Part shown: positions 45,180 to 54,150 of the stretch, in pieces
How positions within the stretch are numbered: position 1 is the stretch's first letter
How the letters are laid out: the number at the start of each line of letters is the position of its first letter
Source of the DNA: an uncultured Granulosicoccaceae bacterium
GTDB lineage: Bacteria > Pseudomonadota > Gammaproteobacteria > Granulosicoccales > Granulosicoccaceae
Assembly: GCA_938035945.1 (NCBI GenBank)
Contig: CALHOU010000030.1
Span: forward strand, 1-64,000
Length of the DNA stretch: 64,000 nucleotides
Direction: 5' to 3'
Program-made: the position numbers and the translations under genes
Notes under the pieces: generated by a model
Told to the model about the DNA's origin: nothing
The model's input: the letters and a program-made list of their open reading frames with translations, nothing else
The model's database searches: none

Positions 45180-46177
45180 GATCTTTCAAACATTTCAGTG
45201 CGGTTTTTATGGCGCGTAATCGTGAGTTTATTCGCGATCGTTCATCGTGGGCATGGAATGTGTTCTTTCCGATTCTGCTCATCGCAGGCCTTGCTGTGAT
45301 GTTTGGTAACGACAACAGATCAATCTTAAAAATCGGTGTCTATCCAGTGCAGATTGAAAGCGAACCCTTCTTCAGTTTGAAACACTTACAATATGTGACC
45401 ATAGAGAACTTAGACAATGCCATTGTTAGAGTAAAACGACACCAATACGATTTACTATTAGACACGCAAAGCAAACGTTACTGGGTTAATGATAATTCAC
45501 CAAACGGGTATTTAGCTGAACAATTGCTGATGGCGAACGGTGCCAGCACTTATTTGCGTGAACAAATCTCTGGCCGCGAAGTGCGTTACGTTGATTGGGC
45601 CTTGCCAGGAATTTTAGGTTTGAACATGATGTTTGGCTGCTTGTTTGGTGTAGGTTATGTCATCGTTCGCTACCGAAAAAGCGGCGTATTGAAACGACTT
45701 AAAGCAACACCACTTGCCGCTATTGAGTTTTTAAGCGCACAAGTCGCTTCACGTTTATGGTTGGTTATGGCCATAACCTTGAGCGTATTTTTCGGTACAC
45801 ACTTCTTTCTCGACTTCACTATGCACGGGAACTACTTTAGCTTGATATTCGTGCTCACCATTGGTGCGATTGCGTTAATCACGCTAGGTTTACTCGTTGC
45901 AGCAAGAACCGCTAGCGAAGAGTTAGCCGGGGGTTTGCTAAACCTGTTCACATGGCCAATGATGGTAATGTCGGGTGTGTGGTTTTCCTTAGAAGGCGCC
46001 CATCCAATGGTTAAAGGCGCCGCTCAATTACTACCGCTAACGCACATTGTTGATGCCGCTCGCTCAATCATGATTGATGGCGCAAGCTTACTCGACGTTC
46101 GTTGGAATATACTCTTCCTCATCGTTTTTACCTTATTCTGCGCCGTCATCGGTTCGCGACTATTTCGATGGGAATAA
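45176..46177 (+). CDS. ABC-2 type transporter permease
   Basis: Inner-membrane half of the exporter, with six predicted membrane segments: one near residue 30, then a cluster after residue 140 (LGLNMMFGCLFGVGYVIVRY, LWLVMAITLSVFFGTHFF, LIFVLTIGAIALITLGLLV, LLNLFTWPMMVMSGVWFSLEG and the C-terminal helix). The periplasmic loop between the first two helices is about 100 residues. The ABC-2 signature region is ELAGGLLNLFTWPMMVMSGVWF. It is translationally coupled to the ATPase gene. Substrate unknown. Confidence 0.88.
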   Translation: MRSFKHFSAVFMARNREFIRDRSSWAWNVFFPILLIAGLAVMFGNDNRSILKIGVYPVQIESEPFFSLKHLQYVTIENLDNAIVRVKRHQYDLLLDTQSKRYWVNDNSPNGYLAEQLLMANGASTYLREQISGREVRYVDWALPGILGLNMMFGCLFGVGYVIVRYRKSGVLKRLKATPLAAIEFLSAQVASRLWLVMAITLSVFFGTHFFLDFTMHGNYFSLIFVLTIGAIALITLGLLVAARTASEELAGGLLNLFTWPMMVMSGVWFSLEGAHPMVKGAAQLLPLTHIVDAARSIMIDGASLLDVRWNILFLIVFTLFCAVIGSRLFRWE

Positions 46178-46219
46178 CGTTAAGCTTAGAATTTATTACT
46201 TTAATCAGGACAACATACT

Positions 46220-46507
46220 ATGAGTGCATACATCGTCGGAACTGTTTCTATTAGCGACCCAGAAACCTATAAAAAGTACACCGCTAAAACACCGGCCCTC
46301 ATTGCCAAACATGGCGGTAAATTCATCGCCCGCGGTGGTGACGTGCAAACCCTGGAAGGCGAGGAATTCAACGACCGCTTGGTTATCATCGAATTCCCAT
46401 CACAGCAAGCCCTGCACGACTGGTACAACGATCCTGACTATCAGGATGCGATTAAAATCAGGCAATCTGCGTCCGTCGGCCGCGTACTGGCGGTCGAGGG
46501 TTGCTAA
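46220..46507 (+). CDS. DUF1330 domain protein
   Basis: A 95-residue ferredoxin-like (dimeric alpha-beta barrel) protein: MSAYIVGTVSISDPETYKKYTAKTPALIAKHGGKFIARGGDVQTLEG...VIIEFPSQQALHDWYNDPDYQDAIKIRQSASVGRVLAVEG, closely following the DUF1330 pattern. The function of the family is not established. AGGA lies about 10 nt before the start. It is followed within 10 nt by the first SOS box of lexA. Confidence 0.9.
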   Translation: MSAYIVGTVSISDPETYKKYTAKTPALIAKHGGKFIARGGDVQTLEGEEFNDRLVIIEFPSQQALHDWYNDPDYQDAIKIRQSASVGRVLAVEGC

Positions 46508-46516
46508 AAAAGAGGG

Positions 46517-46532
46517 CTGTGAAAAAAAACAG
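46517..46532. promoter_or_regulatory. LexA-binding SOS box 1
   Basis: CTGT-gaaaaaaa-ACAG: the two 4-nt half sites match the gammaproteobacterial SOS box exactly with the required 8-nt spacer. It lies just upstream of the -35 box of lexA. Confidence 0.9.
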
Positions 46533-46539
46533 TATCCTC

Positions 46540-46568
46540 TTGCATATTTCGTAAACTGTAAATATACT
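46540..46568 (+). promoter_or_regulatory. lexA promoter
   Basis: TTGCAT (46540-46545) and TATACT (46563-46568) are exactly 17 nt apart. One SOS box lies immediately upstream and a second overlaps the -10 box, so LexA bound there would block RNA polymerase. Confidence 0.8.
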
Positions 46569-46571
46569 CAG
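46556..46571. promoter_or_regulatory. LexA-binding SOS box 2
   Basis: CTGT-aaatatac-TCAG, one mismatch from the consensus half site, overlapping the -10 box. Two boxes in tandem at lexA itself is the E. coli arrangement for tight autoregulation. Confidence 0.8.
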
Positions 46572-46599
46572 TATCACCCTTTTCTCACGGAACCAGAAA

Positions 46600-47205
46600 A
46601 TGCAGGGATTAACCAAGCGGCAACAAGAAATACTACGAATGATTCAGTCGCACATTGCGTCCACCGGCTTTCCGCCTACGCGCACAGACATTTGCGAGTA
46701 CTTTGGTTTTCGCTCGCCTACTGCCGCTGAAGATCACTTGCGCGCGCTAGAAAAAAAGGGGGCTATCGAACTTATCTCGGGTACCTCACGCGGTATTCGC
46801 GTTATTGAAGACATCCCAGAAGATGGCCTGCCACTTGTGGGTAGCGTAGCTGCTGGCGAACCCATCATGTCTAGCGACCACATAGAAGACCACATCAAAG
46901 TCACACCCGATCTTTTCTATCCTCATGCCGACTACCTGCTGCGGGTTAAAGGTATGAGCATGCGCGATGTTGGCATTCTTGATGGCGACTTACTTGCGGT
47001 GCATGCAACTAACCAGGTCAGTAGCAACCAAATAGTGGTTGCGCGGGTTGATGATGAAGTCACGGTTAAACGCTTTCGCCAGCGCGGCAACATTGTCACT
47101 TTGCTGCCAGAAAACGAAGAATTCGAACCTATCCGTGTCGATCTTCGTGAGCAAGATTTCACTATCGAAGGTGTGTACGTGGGCGTATTACGTCGCGAGC
47201 ACTAG
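46600..47205 (+). CDS. lexA: LexA repressor, SOS response regulator
   Basis: Represses DNA-damage genes until RecA filaments stimulate its self-cleavage. The winged helix-turn-helix ([55 protein letters not shown]) is at the N-terminus. The scissile bond is A85-G86 in GSVAAGEP, and the catalytic dyad is S120 (GMSMRD) and K157 (VTVKRF), each one residue from the E. coli numbering. At 201 aa it is normal. Two SOS boxes precede it, and imuA-imuB follow 45 nt downstream, so they likely share the damage-inducible transcript. Confidence 0.97.
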   Translation: MQGLTKRQQEILRMIQSHIASTGFPPTRTDICEYFGFRSPTAAEDHLRALEKKGAIELISGTSRGIRVIEDIPEDGLPLVGSVAAGEPIMSSDHIEDHIKVTPDLFYPHADYLLRVKGMSMRDVGILDGDLLAVHATNQVSSNQIVVARVDDEVTVKRFRQRGNIVTLLPENEEFEPIRVDLREQDFTIEGVYVGVLRREH

Positions 47206-47250
47206 TGCCTGCGAACATTCGAGTACACCGAATACAAAGTAGATTCGTAA

Positions 47251-48003
47251 TTGGCACACTCTAAACCACTAGAAGAACTTTTTAAATCTCATCCAGCGTT
47301 ACGGCAAACCCTATGGCGTGGTCGCGATCAATACAACGACCACGCTTGCATACCCACCGGTTACCCACAACTCGATAAAGCACTGCCATCCGGTGGCTGG
47401 GGTATTGGGTGCTTAACAGAGCTATTACTCGAACAACACGGTATTGGCGAAATAAGCTTGTTGCTACCTGCGCTACAACAAGTCACGTCAAACAACCAAT
47501 GGGCTGCATTTGTTAATCCGCCCTACTTACCTTATGCGCCAGCGCTTGCTAACGCCGGAATCAATCTCGAACGTTTACTCATCATCAATACCAACAGCGA
47601 TGACGATACCCTTTGGGCTGCAGAGCAATTGCTACGCGCCGGTATTTTTGAATCGGTTGTTGGCTGGGTGAATCGCACAACAGCACAAAAACAACGTCGC
47701 TTACAGTTGGCTGCCGAGCTAGGTAAAACCTGGGCAACGCTCTATCGGCCAGCGAATGCACAAAACCAACATTCGCCAGCTGCCCTTCGCATTATTGTTA
47801 GTGCGTCATCGCACCAGATGACACTCGACATTATAAAATCTCGTGGTGGCAAACAACATACGGTACATATAAATCCAAATCAGTTTGATCGTTCTCAAGG
47901 CGCTGAATGGCCAGCCATGCCGGCCATGTCGACCAATACCGTGTCGACCAATAAAATTCCGACAAATAACACGCCTACTACCCCTGTTATCAGAGCACTT
48001 TAA
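47251..48003 (+). CDS. imuA: ImuA, RecA-like mutagenesis accessory protein
   Basis: Partner of ImuB in damage-induced mutagenesis. It belongs to the SulA/RecA-related ImuA group: IPTGYPQLDKALPSGGWGIGCLTELLLEQHGIGEISLLLPALQQV is the usual opening, with no complete Walker A motif. The start is TTG (47251). It lies 45 nt after lexA and 3 nt before imuB, so it is probably SOS-controlled from the lexA promoter. Length of 250 aa is typical. Confidence 0.85.
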   Translation: MAHSKPLEELFKSHPALRQTLWRGRDQYNDHACIPTGYPQLDKALPSGGWGIGCLTELLLEQHGIGEISLLLPALQQVTSNNQWAAFVNPPYLPYAPALANAGINLERLLIINTNSDDDTLWAAEQLLRAGIFESVVGWVNRTTAQKQRRLQLAAELGKTWATLYRPANAQNQHSPAALRIIVSASSHQMTLDIIKSRGGKQHTVHINPNQFDRSQGAEWPAMPAMSTNTVSTNKIPTNNTPTTPVIRAL

Positions 48004-48006
48004 ACC

Positions 48007-49416
48007 ATGCTCTGGGCTTGTTTGTATTTTCCGCAGTTGCCAATAGACCGCCAACGCTCAACAGACAACGCAACCGTACCAACCGCGGTTATTCATCAGC
48101 ATGGTTCATCACGACAAATTATGGCGTGCAATGAAATGGCCGCAGAATATGGTATTCAGTGCGGCATGGCATTGAACAGTGCCTATGCTATTGCACCGCA
48201 CTTACAAGTCAACGACTACATAGAAGACGAACAACGCGCGCATATTCGCCAACTGGCTTTATGGGCACTGCGTTATTCTTCGTGGGTGACACCGAGAATG
48301 CCCGCTTCTATCTTGTTAGAAGTTAAGGCCAGTTTAAAGTTATTTGGTGGTTTGGACTCACTACTGGACTTGCTGCACACAGAGGCGCAAGCCCAAGGCT
48401 TACACATGATCGTAGGCATAGCACCCACATCAACCGCTGCAGCCCTTTTCGCTTATGCTGGCATTGAAGAACCCGCGCGCTCAGTCACCGCTATGCAACG
48501 CATCTTAAGCAATATTCCTGTTGAGTATTTAAACTTCGATGAATTTACCCAACGCGGTTTACGTCAATCAGGTGTTCGTGTTTTACAACAGTTAATCGAC
48601 ATACCACCGGCCGCTTTAAGCAGACGCTTCGGCCACCAGTGCACCGACCTTGTGTATAAAATCAACGGCACACTGCCCGACCCTTGCCCGGCATTTGTTG
48701 CACCAGATACTTTCTCACAAGCCTTAGACCTACCACTAGAAGCACCCGATACCAATGCCTTAACATTTCCATTGAATCGTTTACTCAATGCACTGGGGGG
48801 GTATCTTCGATCGGGAGACCATGGGGTAAAATCTCTGGACATCGTTTTGTACCATCATCGCCAACCACCAAGCCTCGTGGCCTTACGCTTTCTAAGTGCT
48901 ACAGCCGATCACACGCACCTACTTAAAGTGGCCAAAGAACGTTTAGCTAACACAAGCCTACCCGAGCCTGTTACGCGCATAAAAATCAAAGCCACAGAAC
49001 TTGCCGACGTTGAACGCGATGGAAAAGACCTTTTTCAAAAAAGCCAAGCCCAAGCTACCAGCGTTCAGCATGTATTCGACAACCTCATGGCACGACTTGG
49101 CAAAGACTCTCTTTACACCGCTTTGCCTGATGACGATCATCGGCCAGAAAAAGCCTGGCTTGCGGCCATGCTTGAAACCAAACAGCCACCCAGCGAATGG
49201 CCAGCGCGGCCGCTTTGGTTGTTACCCGAACCCAAACGCACAACGGAAGATCTGGAGCTCGTTACCCACCCTGAGCGCATTGAAAACGGTTGGTGGGGAA
49301 AAGACGACGTGCGTCGCGACTACTGCATTGCTCACAACCAACAAGGCAGTTACTACTGGGTATTTCGATCGCGCCGGGAACCACAAGCACTATTTATTCA
49401 CGGCGTCTTTGCCTAA
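48007..49416 (+). CDS. imuB: ImuB, Y-family polymerase-like protein
   Basis: Y-family (DinB/UmuC) fold adaptor used in translesion synthesis. MLWACLYFPQLPIDRQ, GMALNSAYAIAP, SILLEVKASLKLFGGLDSLLDLLHTEAQ and the little-finger region are as in ImuB. The polymerase acidic residues are replaced (the first-strand ACLYFPQL lacks the metal-binding Asp), consistent with an inactive polymerase that recruits others. In most bacteria imuA-imuB are followed by dnaE2 (imuC). Here the next gene is a small unknown ORF, so the replicative partner must be elsewhere or absent. Confidence 0.87.
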   Translation: MLWACLYFPQLPIDRQRSTDNATVPTAVIHQHGSSRQIMACNEMAAEYGIQCGMALNSAYAIAPHLQVNDYIEDEQRAHIRQLALWALRYSSWVTPRMPASILLEVKASLKLFGGLDSLLDLLHTEAQAQGLHMIVGIAPTSTAAALFAYAGIEEPARSVTAMQRILSNIPVEYLNFDEFTQRGLRQSGVRVLQQLIDIPPAALSRRFGHQCTDLVYKINGTLPDPCPAFVAPDTFSQALDLPLEAPDTNALTFPLNRLLNALGGYLRSGDHGVKSLDIVLYHHRQPPSLVALRFLSATADHTHLLKVAKERLANTSLPEPVTRIKIKATELADVERDGKDLFQKSQAQATSVQHVFDNLMARLGKDSLYTALPDDDHRPEKAWLAAMLETKQPPSEWPARPLWLLPEPKRTTEDLELVTHPERIENGWWGKDDVRRDYCIAHNQQGSYYWVFRSRREPQALFIHGVFA

Positions 49417-49468
49417 ACTTACTATCTTAAAAACGCGAATCAGCTCACAAACTGCGTAAGCGTGCAAT

Positions 49469-49870
49469 ATGATTCACAGCTGGAAACACCTGCTTAAGCG
49501 CCTGTTTTTAAACACTTTTTATTGTATAACACCGTATCTTCACCATACCGCGATAATTTTTCGTGAATTCGCTCGAAAAAACGATCAATGGATATGTTAT
49601 TTCGCCGATAACAGTTACACGGGACAGGAAGCCCCACGGACACTTTACAACGTCAATCGTATGGAAACGATTTTAACGCAACAAGAGCGAAGAACCAGCG
49701 TGCATTGGCAGCATTCTTTGGTACGTCAAATAGGCCCATGGTGGGGTAGTAAACGTAAAGCTCGGCACTCGTCCAAGCTTGCCTTATTAAACAGCCAATT
49801 TCGCGCAAAAAACCAACGCGTTTTTGAGCGGCTATTGAGCGCCCAACAAAAAGGTATACGTCATGGCTGA
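49469..49870 (+). CDS. unknown small basic protein coupled to the GGDEF-EAL gene
   Basis: Not recognised. A 133-residue basic protein with a hydrophobic N-terminal stretch (LFLNTFYCITPYLHHTAIIF) and a polar, Arg/Gln-rich body (LTQQERRTSVHWQHSLVRQIGPWWGSKRKARHSS). Its stop codon overlaps the start of the GGDEF-EAL gene by 8 nt, favouring a translated, coupled gene; but no ribosome binding site is clear and it could be a chance frame. Confidence 0.4.
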   Translation: MIHSWKHLLKRLFLNTFYCITPYLHHTAIIFREFARKNDQWICYFADNSYTGQEAPRTLYNVNRMETILTQQERRTSVHWQHSLVRQIGPWWGSKRKARHSSKLALLNSQFRAKNQRVFERLLSAQQKGIRHG

Positions 49871-51863
49871 CGCATACAAAAAAGACAACACGAAGGCCAT
49901 CATCACGCTCGGTTTTTTGGCCGTGTTTGCGTTGATGGGCCTGGCCTTGATTATATCCTTGGCAACACTTAATTCTGCCAATCAGGAAATGTCGACTTTG
50001 ATCGAAGACAATGCTGAAAAAACCAGCTTTGCGTATCAGATGCGTGACGTTATTCGTTTGCGTTCTAGTGCTGTTAAATCGTTATTGCAAATCAAAGATC
50101 CTACCGAACGCGAAAAAATATTCGACAAGCTGATCAGCAGTACAGAATCGTACATGGCGAATAAAAACGCGCTTGAGGCTATAGGCTCAAACGAACGCGA
50201 AACACAGATATTAATTAAAGTCACTGAAGCCGATCTGCGTGTCGCAGAAGTTTACGATAAAGCGAATGACAAAATTTACAGCATGAACCACACACCAGAC
50301 ATGCTTAAATCAGTTTTGGGTGAGGTGCAACTTCAAGAGCTCGTGCTACTAAATCACCTTAATGATCTTGTACAATTGGAGCGCACACTCGCTGAAGAAA
50401 CCTTAGCCAGCAACCAGTCGCGCAACACACAGACCCATGCGTTACTCCTTGCCTTGTGTTTAAGCGCATTCGGTACGTCACTGTTAATTTCAGGCTTTGT
50501 TGTAAAACGCGTTACCCGTGCAAATAGACGCATCGCCCACTTGGCAAGCCATGATGACTTGACCGGTTTAAATAACAGGCGCTCGTTTGAAGCTCAGCTT
50601 AAGCACACGATCGACATTGCCCCGCGCTCGCAAGATGCCTACGGACTCATGTTCGTGGATTTGGATCGATTTAAAATCGTCAACGACACCTGTGGCCATC
50701 ACGCCGGTGACCAGCTACTCATTCAACTCACGTCAATGGTGCAAACGCGATTACGCCGTGGCGATATGTTTGCCCGCATAGGTGGGGACGAATTCGCCAT
50801 TATCGCTCGCGGGGATACATTCAAAGATGTTATTAATCTAGCCGAAGAGCTACGACTTTTAGTCAGTGACTTTTTGTTCGAGTACGCCGAGCAAACATTC
50901 AATATTAGTTTAAGCATTGGCGTGATTCCTATTGATGGTTCTAACACGGACATTGAATCTATCATCAGCGATGTTGATTCAGCCTGTTATGTGGCTAAGC
51001 AATCTGGTAGAAACCGCGTGCACGTCACGCAAGAGAACGATGTCGAAATCGTAAAATACCGAAACGATATCGCCGGTATGCAAAACATTCGCGCCGCCTT
51101 GGCGGAAGAGCGTCTGGTACTGTTTTATCAGCCGGTATATAAAATTTTACCCAAGGGCGTGGAAATGGCGCATTGCGAAATTCTGCTGCGCATTCTTAGC
51201 GAAACCGGTGAGCTGCTTTCGCCAGCAGCCTTTATTCCAATCGCAGAAAAATACAACATCATGACCGAAATCGATCGATGGGTGTTGTCACATGTGCTTG
51301 ATTGGGTGGTTGATCATCAGCACGCGTATGAAACACCCCGTCTGCTGATTAACTTATCAGGCATGTCGTTTATCGACGAAGAGTTTTCAGACTTCGTAGT
51401 ACAGCAGCTACAAATGCGCGACATCGACCCGCAAAGGCTTTCGTTCGAAATTACGGAAACGGCTGCGGTGGATAACATGGAAAAGGCCAACGAATTTATC
51501 GATCGCATACGCAAGATTGGTTGCAGTTTTGCGCTCGATGATTTTGGCTCAGGCTTTTCAACCTTCGCCTACTTAAAAGAGCTGCCTATTGACTACCTGA
51601 AAATCGATGGCTCATTGGTGAAAAATTTAGCCACTGATAATATCGATCGAGAGATGGTTCGAGCCATTAACGAAATTGGGCATACGGTTGGCGCGCACAC
51701 CATTGCCGAATTTGTCGAAGATGATGAAACTTTACAAGAACTTCGAACCATGGGCGTAGACTATGCGCAAGGATACGGGCTAAGTAAACCGCAAGCGCTG
51801 ACCGAGCTTGCAAAAGATCTAAATGAAAAATCAGCCTTTGGCGAGTACAAGAAGGCGTCTTAA
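49863..51863 (+). CDS. membrane GGDEF-EAL c-di-GMP enzyme
   Basis: Two membrane helices (about 15-38 and 195-216) enclose a periplasmic helical sensor region resembling the four-helix-bundle (4HB) type. The GGDEF domain has an intact catalytic motif RIGGDEF (about residue 307) and the inhibitory RxxD site (RRGD, five residues before GGDEF), so diguanylate cyclase activity with product inhibition is plausible. The EAL domain keeps the metal and catalytic residues (CEILLRI in place of EAL, INLSG, FEITETAAV, ALDDFGSGFSTF, LKIDGSLVK, IAEFVED), so it may also be an active phosphodiesterase. It overlaps the small ORF upstream. Confidence 0.92.
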   Translation: MADAYKKDNTKAIITLGFLAVFALMGLALIISLATLNSANQEMSTLIEDNAEKTSFAYQMRDVIRLRSSAVKSLLQIKDPTEREKIFDKLISSTESYMANKNALEAIGSNERETQILIKVTEADLRVAEVYDKANDKIYSMNHTPDMLKSVLGEVQLQELVLLNHLNDLVQLERTLAEETLASNQSRNTQTHALLLALCLSAFGTSLLISGFVVKRVTRANRRIAHLASHDDLTGLNNRRSFEAQLKHTIDIAPRSQDAYGLMFVDLDRFKIVNDTCGHHAGDQLLIQLTSMVQTRLRRGDMFARIGGDEFAIIARGDTFKDVINLAEELRLLVSDFLFEYAEQTFNISLSIGVIPIDGSNTDIESIISDVDSACYVAKQSGRNRVHVTQENDVEIVKYRNDIAGMQNIRAALAEERLVLFYQPVYKILPKGVEMAHCEILLRILSETGELLSPAAFIPIAEKYNIMTEIDRWVLSHVLDWVVDHQHAYETPRLLINLSGMSFIDEEFSDFVVQQLQMRDIDPQRLSFEITETAAVDNMEKANEFIDRIRKIGCSFALDDFGSGFSTFAYLKELPIDYLKIDGSLVKNLATDNIDREMVRAINEIGHTVGAHTIAEFVEDDETLQELRTMGVDYAQGYGLSKPQALTELAKDLNEKSAFGEYKKAS

Positions 51864-51870
51864 ACAAGAC

Positions 51871-52356
51871 TTACTTAGGGTTTGTCGAGGTGGCAAACCC
51901 TTGTTCCAATTCTGCGCTCGTGGGTTCTCGCACGTCCACAATCACGATTTTAAAATGCAGGATCTGACCAGCCAAGGGGTGGTTTGCATCCACCACAACC
52001 GTGTCGTCTTTAACTTCAACAATAGTCAGCATCTCAGTCTCTTCGTTTTGCTTGTTCGATGCTTTGACTCTCAAGCCTTCGCTTAGGTCAATACCAGCAA
52101 AATGTGAACGCGGAACTTCCTGAATGAGTTCTTCTTTAGCGTAGCCGTAGCCATCCTCTGGATAGATCACGACGTCCATAGTCTCACCCTTGGATTTACC
52201 CGTCAGTTCCCGCTCCAGACTACTCAAAATGGCATTGGTATTGTGCATATAGACCAACGGCAACTGCCCTTGCGAGGAATCCAATAGTTCGCCGTTTCCG
52301 TTTTCGAGCCGATAGCTCATCGACACGACCACGTTGTCATCTATGGGTAAACTCAT
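51871..52356 (-). CDS. SlyD-like FKBP-type peptidyl-prolyl isomerase
   Basis: Cytoplasmic prolyl isomerase and chaperone. I use ATG 52356 (MSLPIDDNVVVSMSYRLENGNGELLDSS), giving 161 aa; the track frame reads 49 codons of upstream DNA. The FKBP core with the inserted flap (LTGKSKGETMDVVIYPEDGYGYAKEELIQEVPRSHFAG) and the ending VDANHPLAGQILHFKIVIVDVREPTSAELEQG are SlyD-like. The His/Cys-rich metal-binding tail of E. coli SlyD is absent. It follows the DUF1456 gene by 25 nt. Confidence 0.85.
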   Translation of the reverse strand: MSLPIDDNVVVSMSYRLENGNGELLDSSQGQLPLVYMHNTNAILSSLERELTGKSKGETMDVVIYPEDGYGYAKEELIQEVPRSHFAGIDLSEGLRVKASNKQNEETEMLTIVEVKDDTVVVDANHPLAGQILHFKIVIVDVREPTSAELEQGFATSTNPK

Positions 52357-52381
52357 GGCTTGGTTATCTTCACTCACTCTC

Positions 52382-52912
52382 TTACGATTCTTGCTGCCGA
52401 CGCTTAACCAATCCTGCAATGAATTGACGCAATACCTGGTCGCCACATTTTCGATAGTTTCGCGCATCTGGTTTTCGAAACAAAGCGCCCGCTTCCGAAG
52501 CACTCATGGCACTGCCACCATCCACTAAAATGGCGTGCACATCGTCCGAACGAAGCGATAAAGCAATGCGCAACTGCTTCAAGACAACGTTGTTATCCAT
52601 TTGTTCGGCTTCCATTTTTTCTGGTGTCGCTGCAGCAGCTTGTTTGTTTTTTGAACGATCTGGCCATGGATTAGTTGTTGTGGGTTCATTGCTTTGTTTT
52701 GGACCACGTTTTTCCAGAATAAGGCCGTCTAAAAATTGTGCTACGACTTCGGCGTCACATGGAGTAAACTCGTCCTCAGTTTCTTTGGCTCTAAATCGAG
52801 CAGCTTGCGCTGTGGTGGTCGTGCCTCCACCGAGCTGAATGAAGCGCGATGTTTGAGCATCATCACAGCGTAGCGCGTAGCGCAATCTTCGCAATAAATC
52901 GTTGTTATCCAA
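52382..52912 (-). CDS. yehS: DUF1456 family protein (YehS-like)
   Basis: Two tandem DUF1456 repeats: MDNNDLLRRLRYALRCDDAQTSRFIQLGG...PCDAEVVAQFLDGLILEKRGPK and DNNVVLKQLRIALSLRSDDVHAILVDGGSAMSASEAGALFRKPDARNYRKCGDQVLRQFIAGLVKRRQ. A Lys/Asn-rich linker joins them. The function of the family is not established; E. coli YehS is a small acidic protein of this type. It is divergent from the HhH gene at 53205. Confidence 0.88.
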   Translation of the reverse strand: MDNNDLLRRLRYALRCDDAQTSRFIQLGGGTTTTAQAARFRAKETEDEFTPCDAEVVAQFLDGLILEKRGPKQSNEPTTTNPWPDRSKNKQAAAATPEKMEAEQMDNNVVLKQLRIALSLRSDDVHAILVDGGSAMSASEAGALFRKPDARNYRKCGDQVLRQFIAGLVKRRQQES

Positions 52913-53142
52913 GAGTATTTTACCAAAGGGAACGGTGCAGCGCAGAATCTCAAACAGTCGACTGCTTCACTGTTCTAATTAACTTGGCTAGTTAAGCCAG
53001 CCAAGAAACAAAATAGAATTGTAGGCCGAGTCTCGAACTAACGTTAATTCGTGTTAATTACCGCGCAATTGTAACCGTTCTGATTTCGTCTGGTAGTGCG
53101 ATTTTGTATTATGGTTTTGATTAGCGGCGTCGCCTGTACGAT

Positions 53143-53170
53143 GCTGAAAATTCGACGCTGAAAATTCGAT
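53143..53170 (+). repeat. 14-bp tandem duplication
   Basis: gctgaaaattcgac followed directly by gctgaaaattcgat, 34 nt before the start of the 53205 gene. One base differs. Possibly a recent duplication; no known motif. Confidence 0.7.
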
Positions 53171-53204
53171 ATTAAGGCATGAACTGGAAGTCACCAAAAA
53201 GTTA

Positions 53205-54032
53205 ATGGAAGCTTTGATTCCCAACAGTCCGCTTTTGGTGGTGTGCCTAGCCACTGCTACCATTATTGCCACCCTAGTTGGGTACTTGCTTGGCTCTCGA
53301 GCCTCCCGCAAACAAAAGCGCGATTTGCAGCGCGAGCTGAACCAGCAGAGTCTGGACATGCTCGATATCAAATCCAAGCATGCCAAACTGACAAAATTTC
53401 TTGGTCAATCCAACCGCAAGGATCGACTACTGAAGCTGACCTTAAAACAACTGACCGAATCCAAGCAACGCTCACATTTGTTACAACAGCGTTTAAACCA
53501 GATCGACAAGCATCACTATATCGAAACATCAAGGCTTCGATTACAAGCCAGCCAATCAGATGAAAAAGCACGCCGATCCAGTCTGATAGCATCACATGCA
53601 ACCATTCAGCTCAAGCGTATGGAGAAAATGCTGCCGGCAACCCAGACCATTAACGCACCACCGCCAAAATCCTATGGTCAAGCGGCAGCGGTACCGGTCA
53701 AAGTGGTAGATCAGCATTCTCCAAAAGCCATTCAAGATTCTATTGTGCGTGTGTCCAATCGCGATTCAGCTCGGTTCACGCGTTTGCAATCGAGTAACGA
53801 AGGCCGCTGCTTTAATTCAGCTAACCTACAGGCAATTGATGGTATCAACCAATCGGTTGAAGAAAAATTGAACAAGATGGGTATCCATCGTGTAGAACAA
53901 TTGGCCAATATGAGTGATGCTGATCTTGCCGCACTCAATGCCGCTGTGAATGCGCTTGAAAATGGTCAATCGGATGAGAATTATACTGCCGACTGGAAAG
54001 GCGGTGCTCAACGTTTGCTCACGCGTTCTTAA
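53205..54032 (+). CDS. membrane-anchored coiled-coil protein with C-terminal HhH domain
   Basis: Not a described family member that I can name. One N-terminal helix (LLVVCLATATIIATLVGYLLG) followed by basic residues places the rest in the cytoplasm. Residues about 35-130 are a coiled coil (NQQSLDMLDIKSKHAKLTKFLGQSNRKDRLLKLTLKQLTESKQRSHLLQQRLNQIDKH). The C-terminus has a helix-hairpin-helix-like domain, IDGINQSVEEKLNKMGIHRVEQLANMSDADLAALNAAV, ending WKGGAQRLL. The same C-terminal layout recurs in the 54883 gene, so these are paralogues on either side of a BON-OmpA gene. Such HhH domains bind DNA backbones or act as protein interaction modules. Confidence 0.72.
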   Translation: MEALIPNSPLLVVCLATATIIATLVGYLLGSRASRKQKRDLQRELNQQSLDMLDIKSKHAKLTKFLGQSNRKDRLLKLTLKQLTESKQRSHLLQQRLNQIDKHHYIETSRLRLQASQSDEKARRSSLIASHATIQLKRMEKMLPATQTINAPPPKSYGQAAAVPVKVVDQHSPKAIQDSIVRVSNRDSARFTRLQSSNEGRCFNSANLQAIDGINQSVEEKLNKMGIHRVEQLANMSDADLAALNAAVNALENGQSDENYTADWKGGAQRLLTRS

Positions 54033-54150
54033 ACTTGTAACCCTCCGCTGGATTTACGCGCCGCCACCTTGTCGGATTTTCCGGTCTTATTTGCTTAACG
54101 CAACACTGAACTGTTTTTGCATTCGCTAACAACCTGTTATTATTCGCAGC

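Noticed and set aside
46224-46730. 168-aa ORF overlapping DUF1330 and the lexA promoter
   Set aside because: It is in another frame of a recognised gene, runs through the SOS boxes and lacks a family signature.
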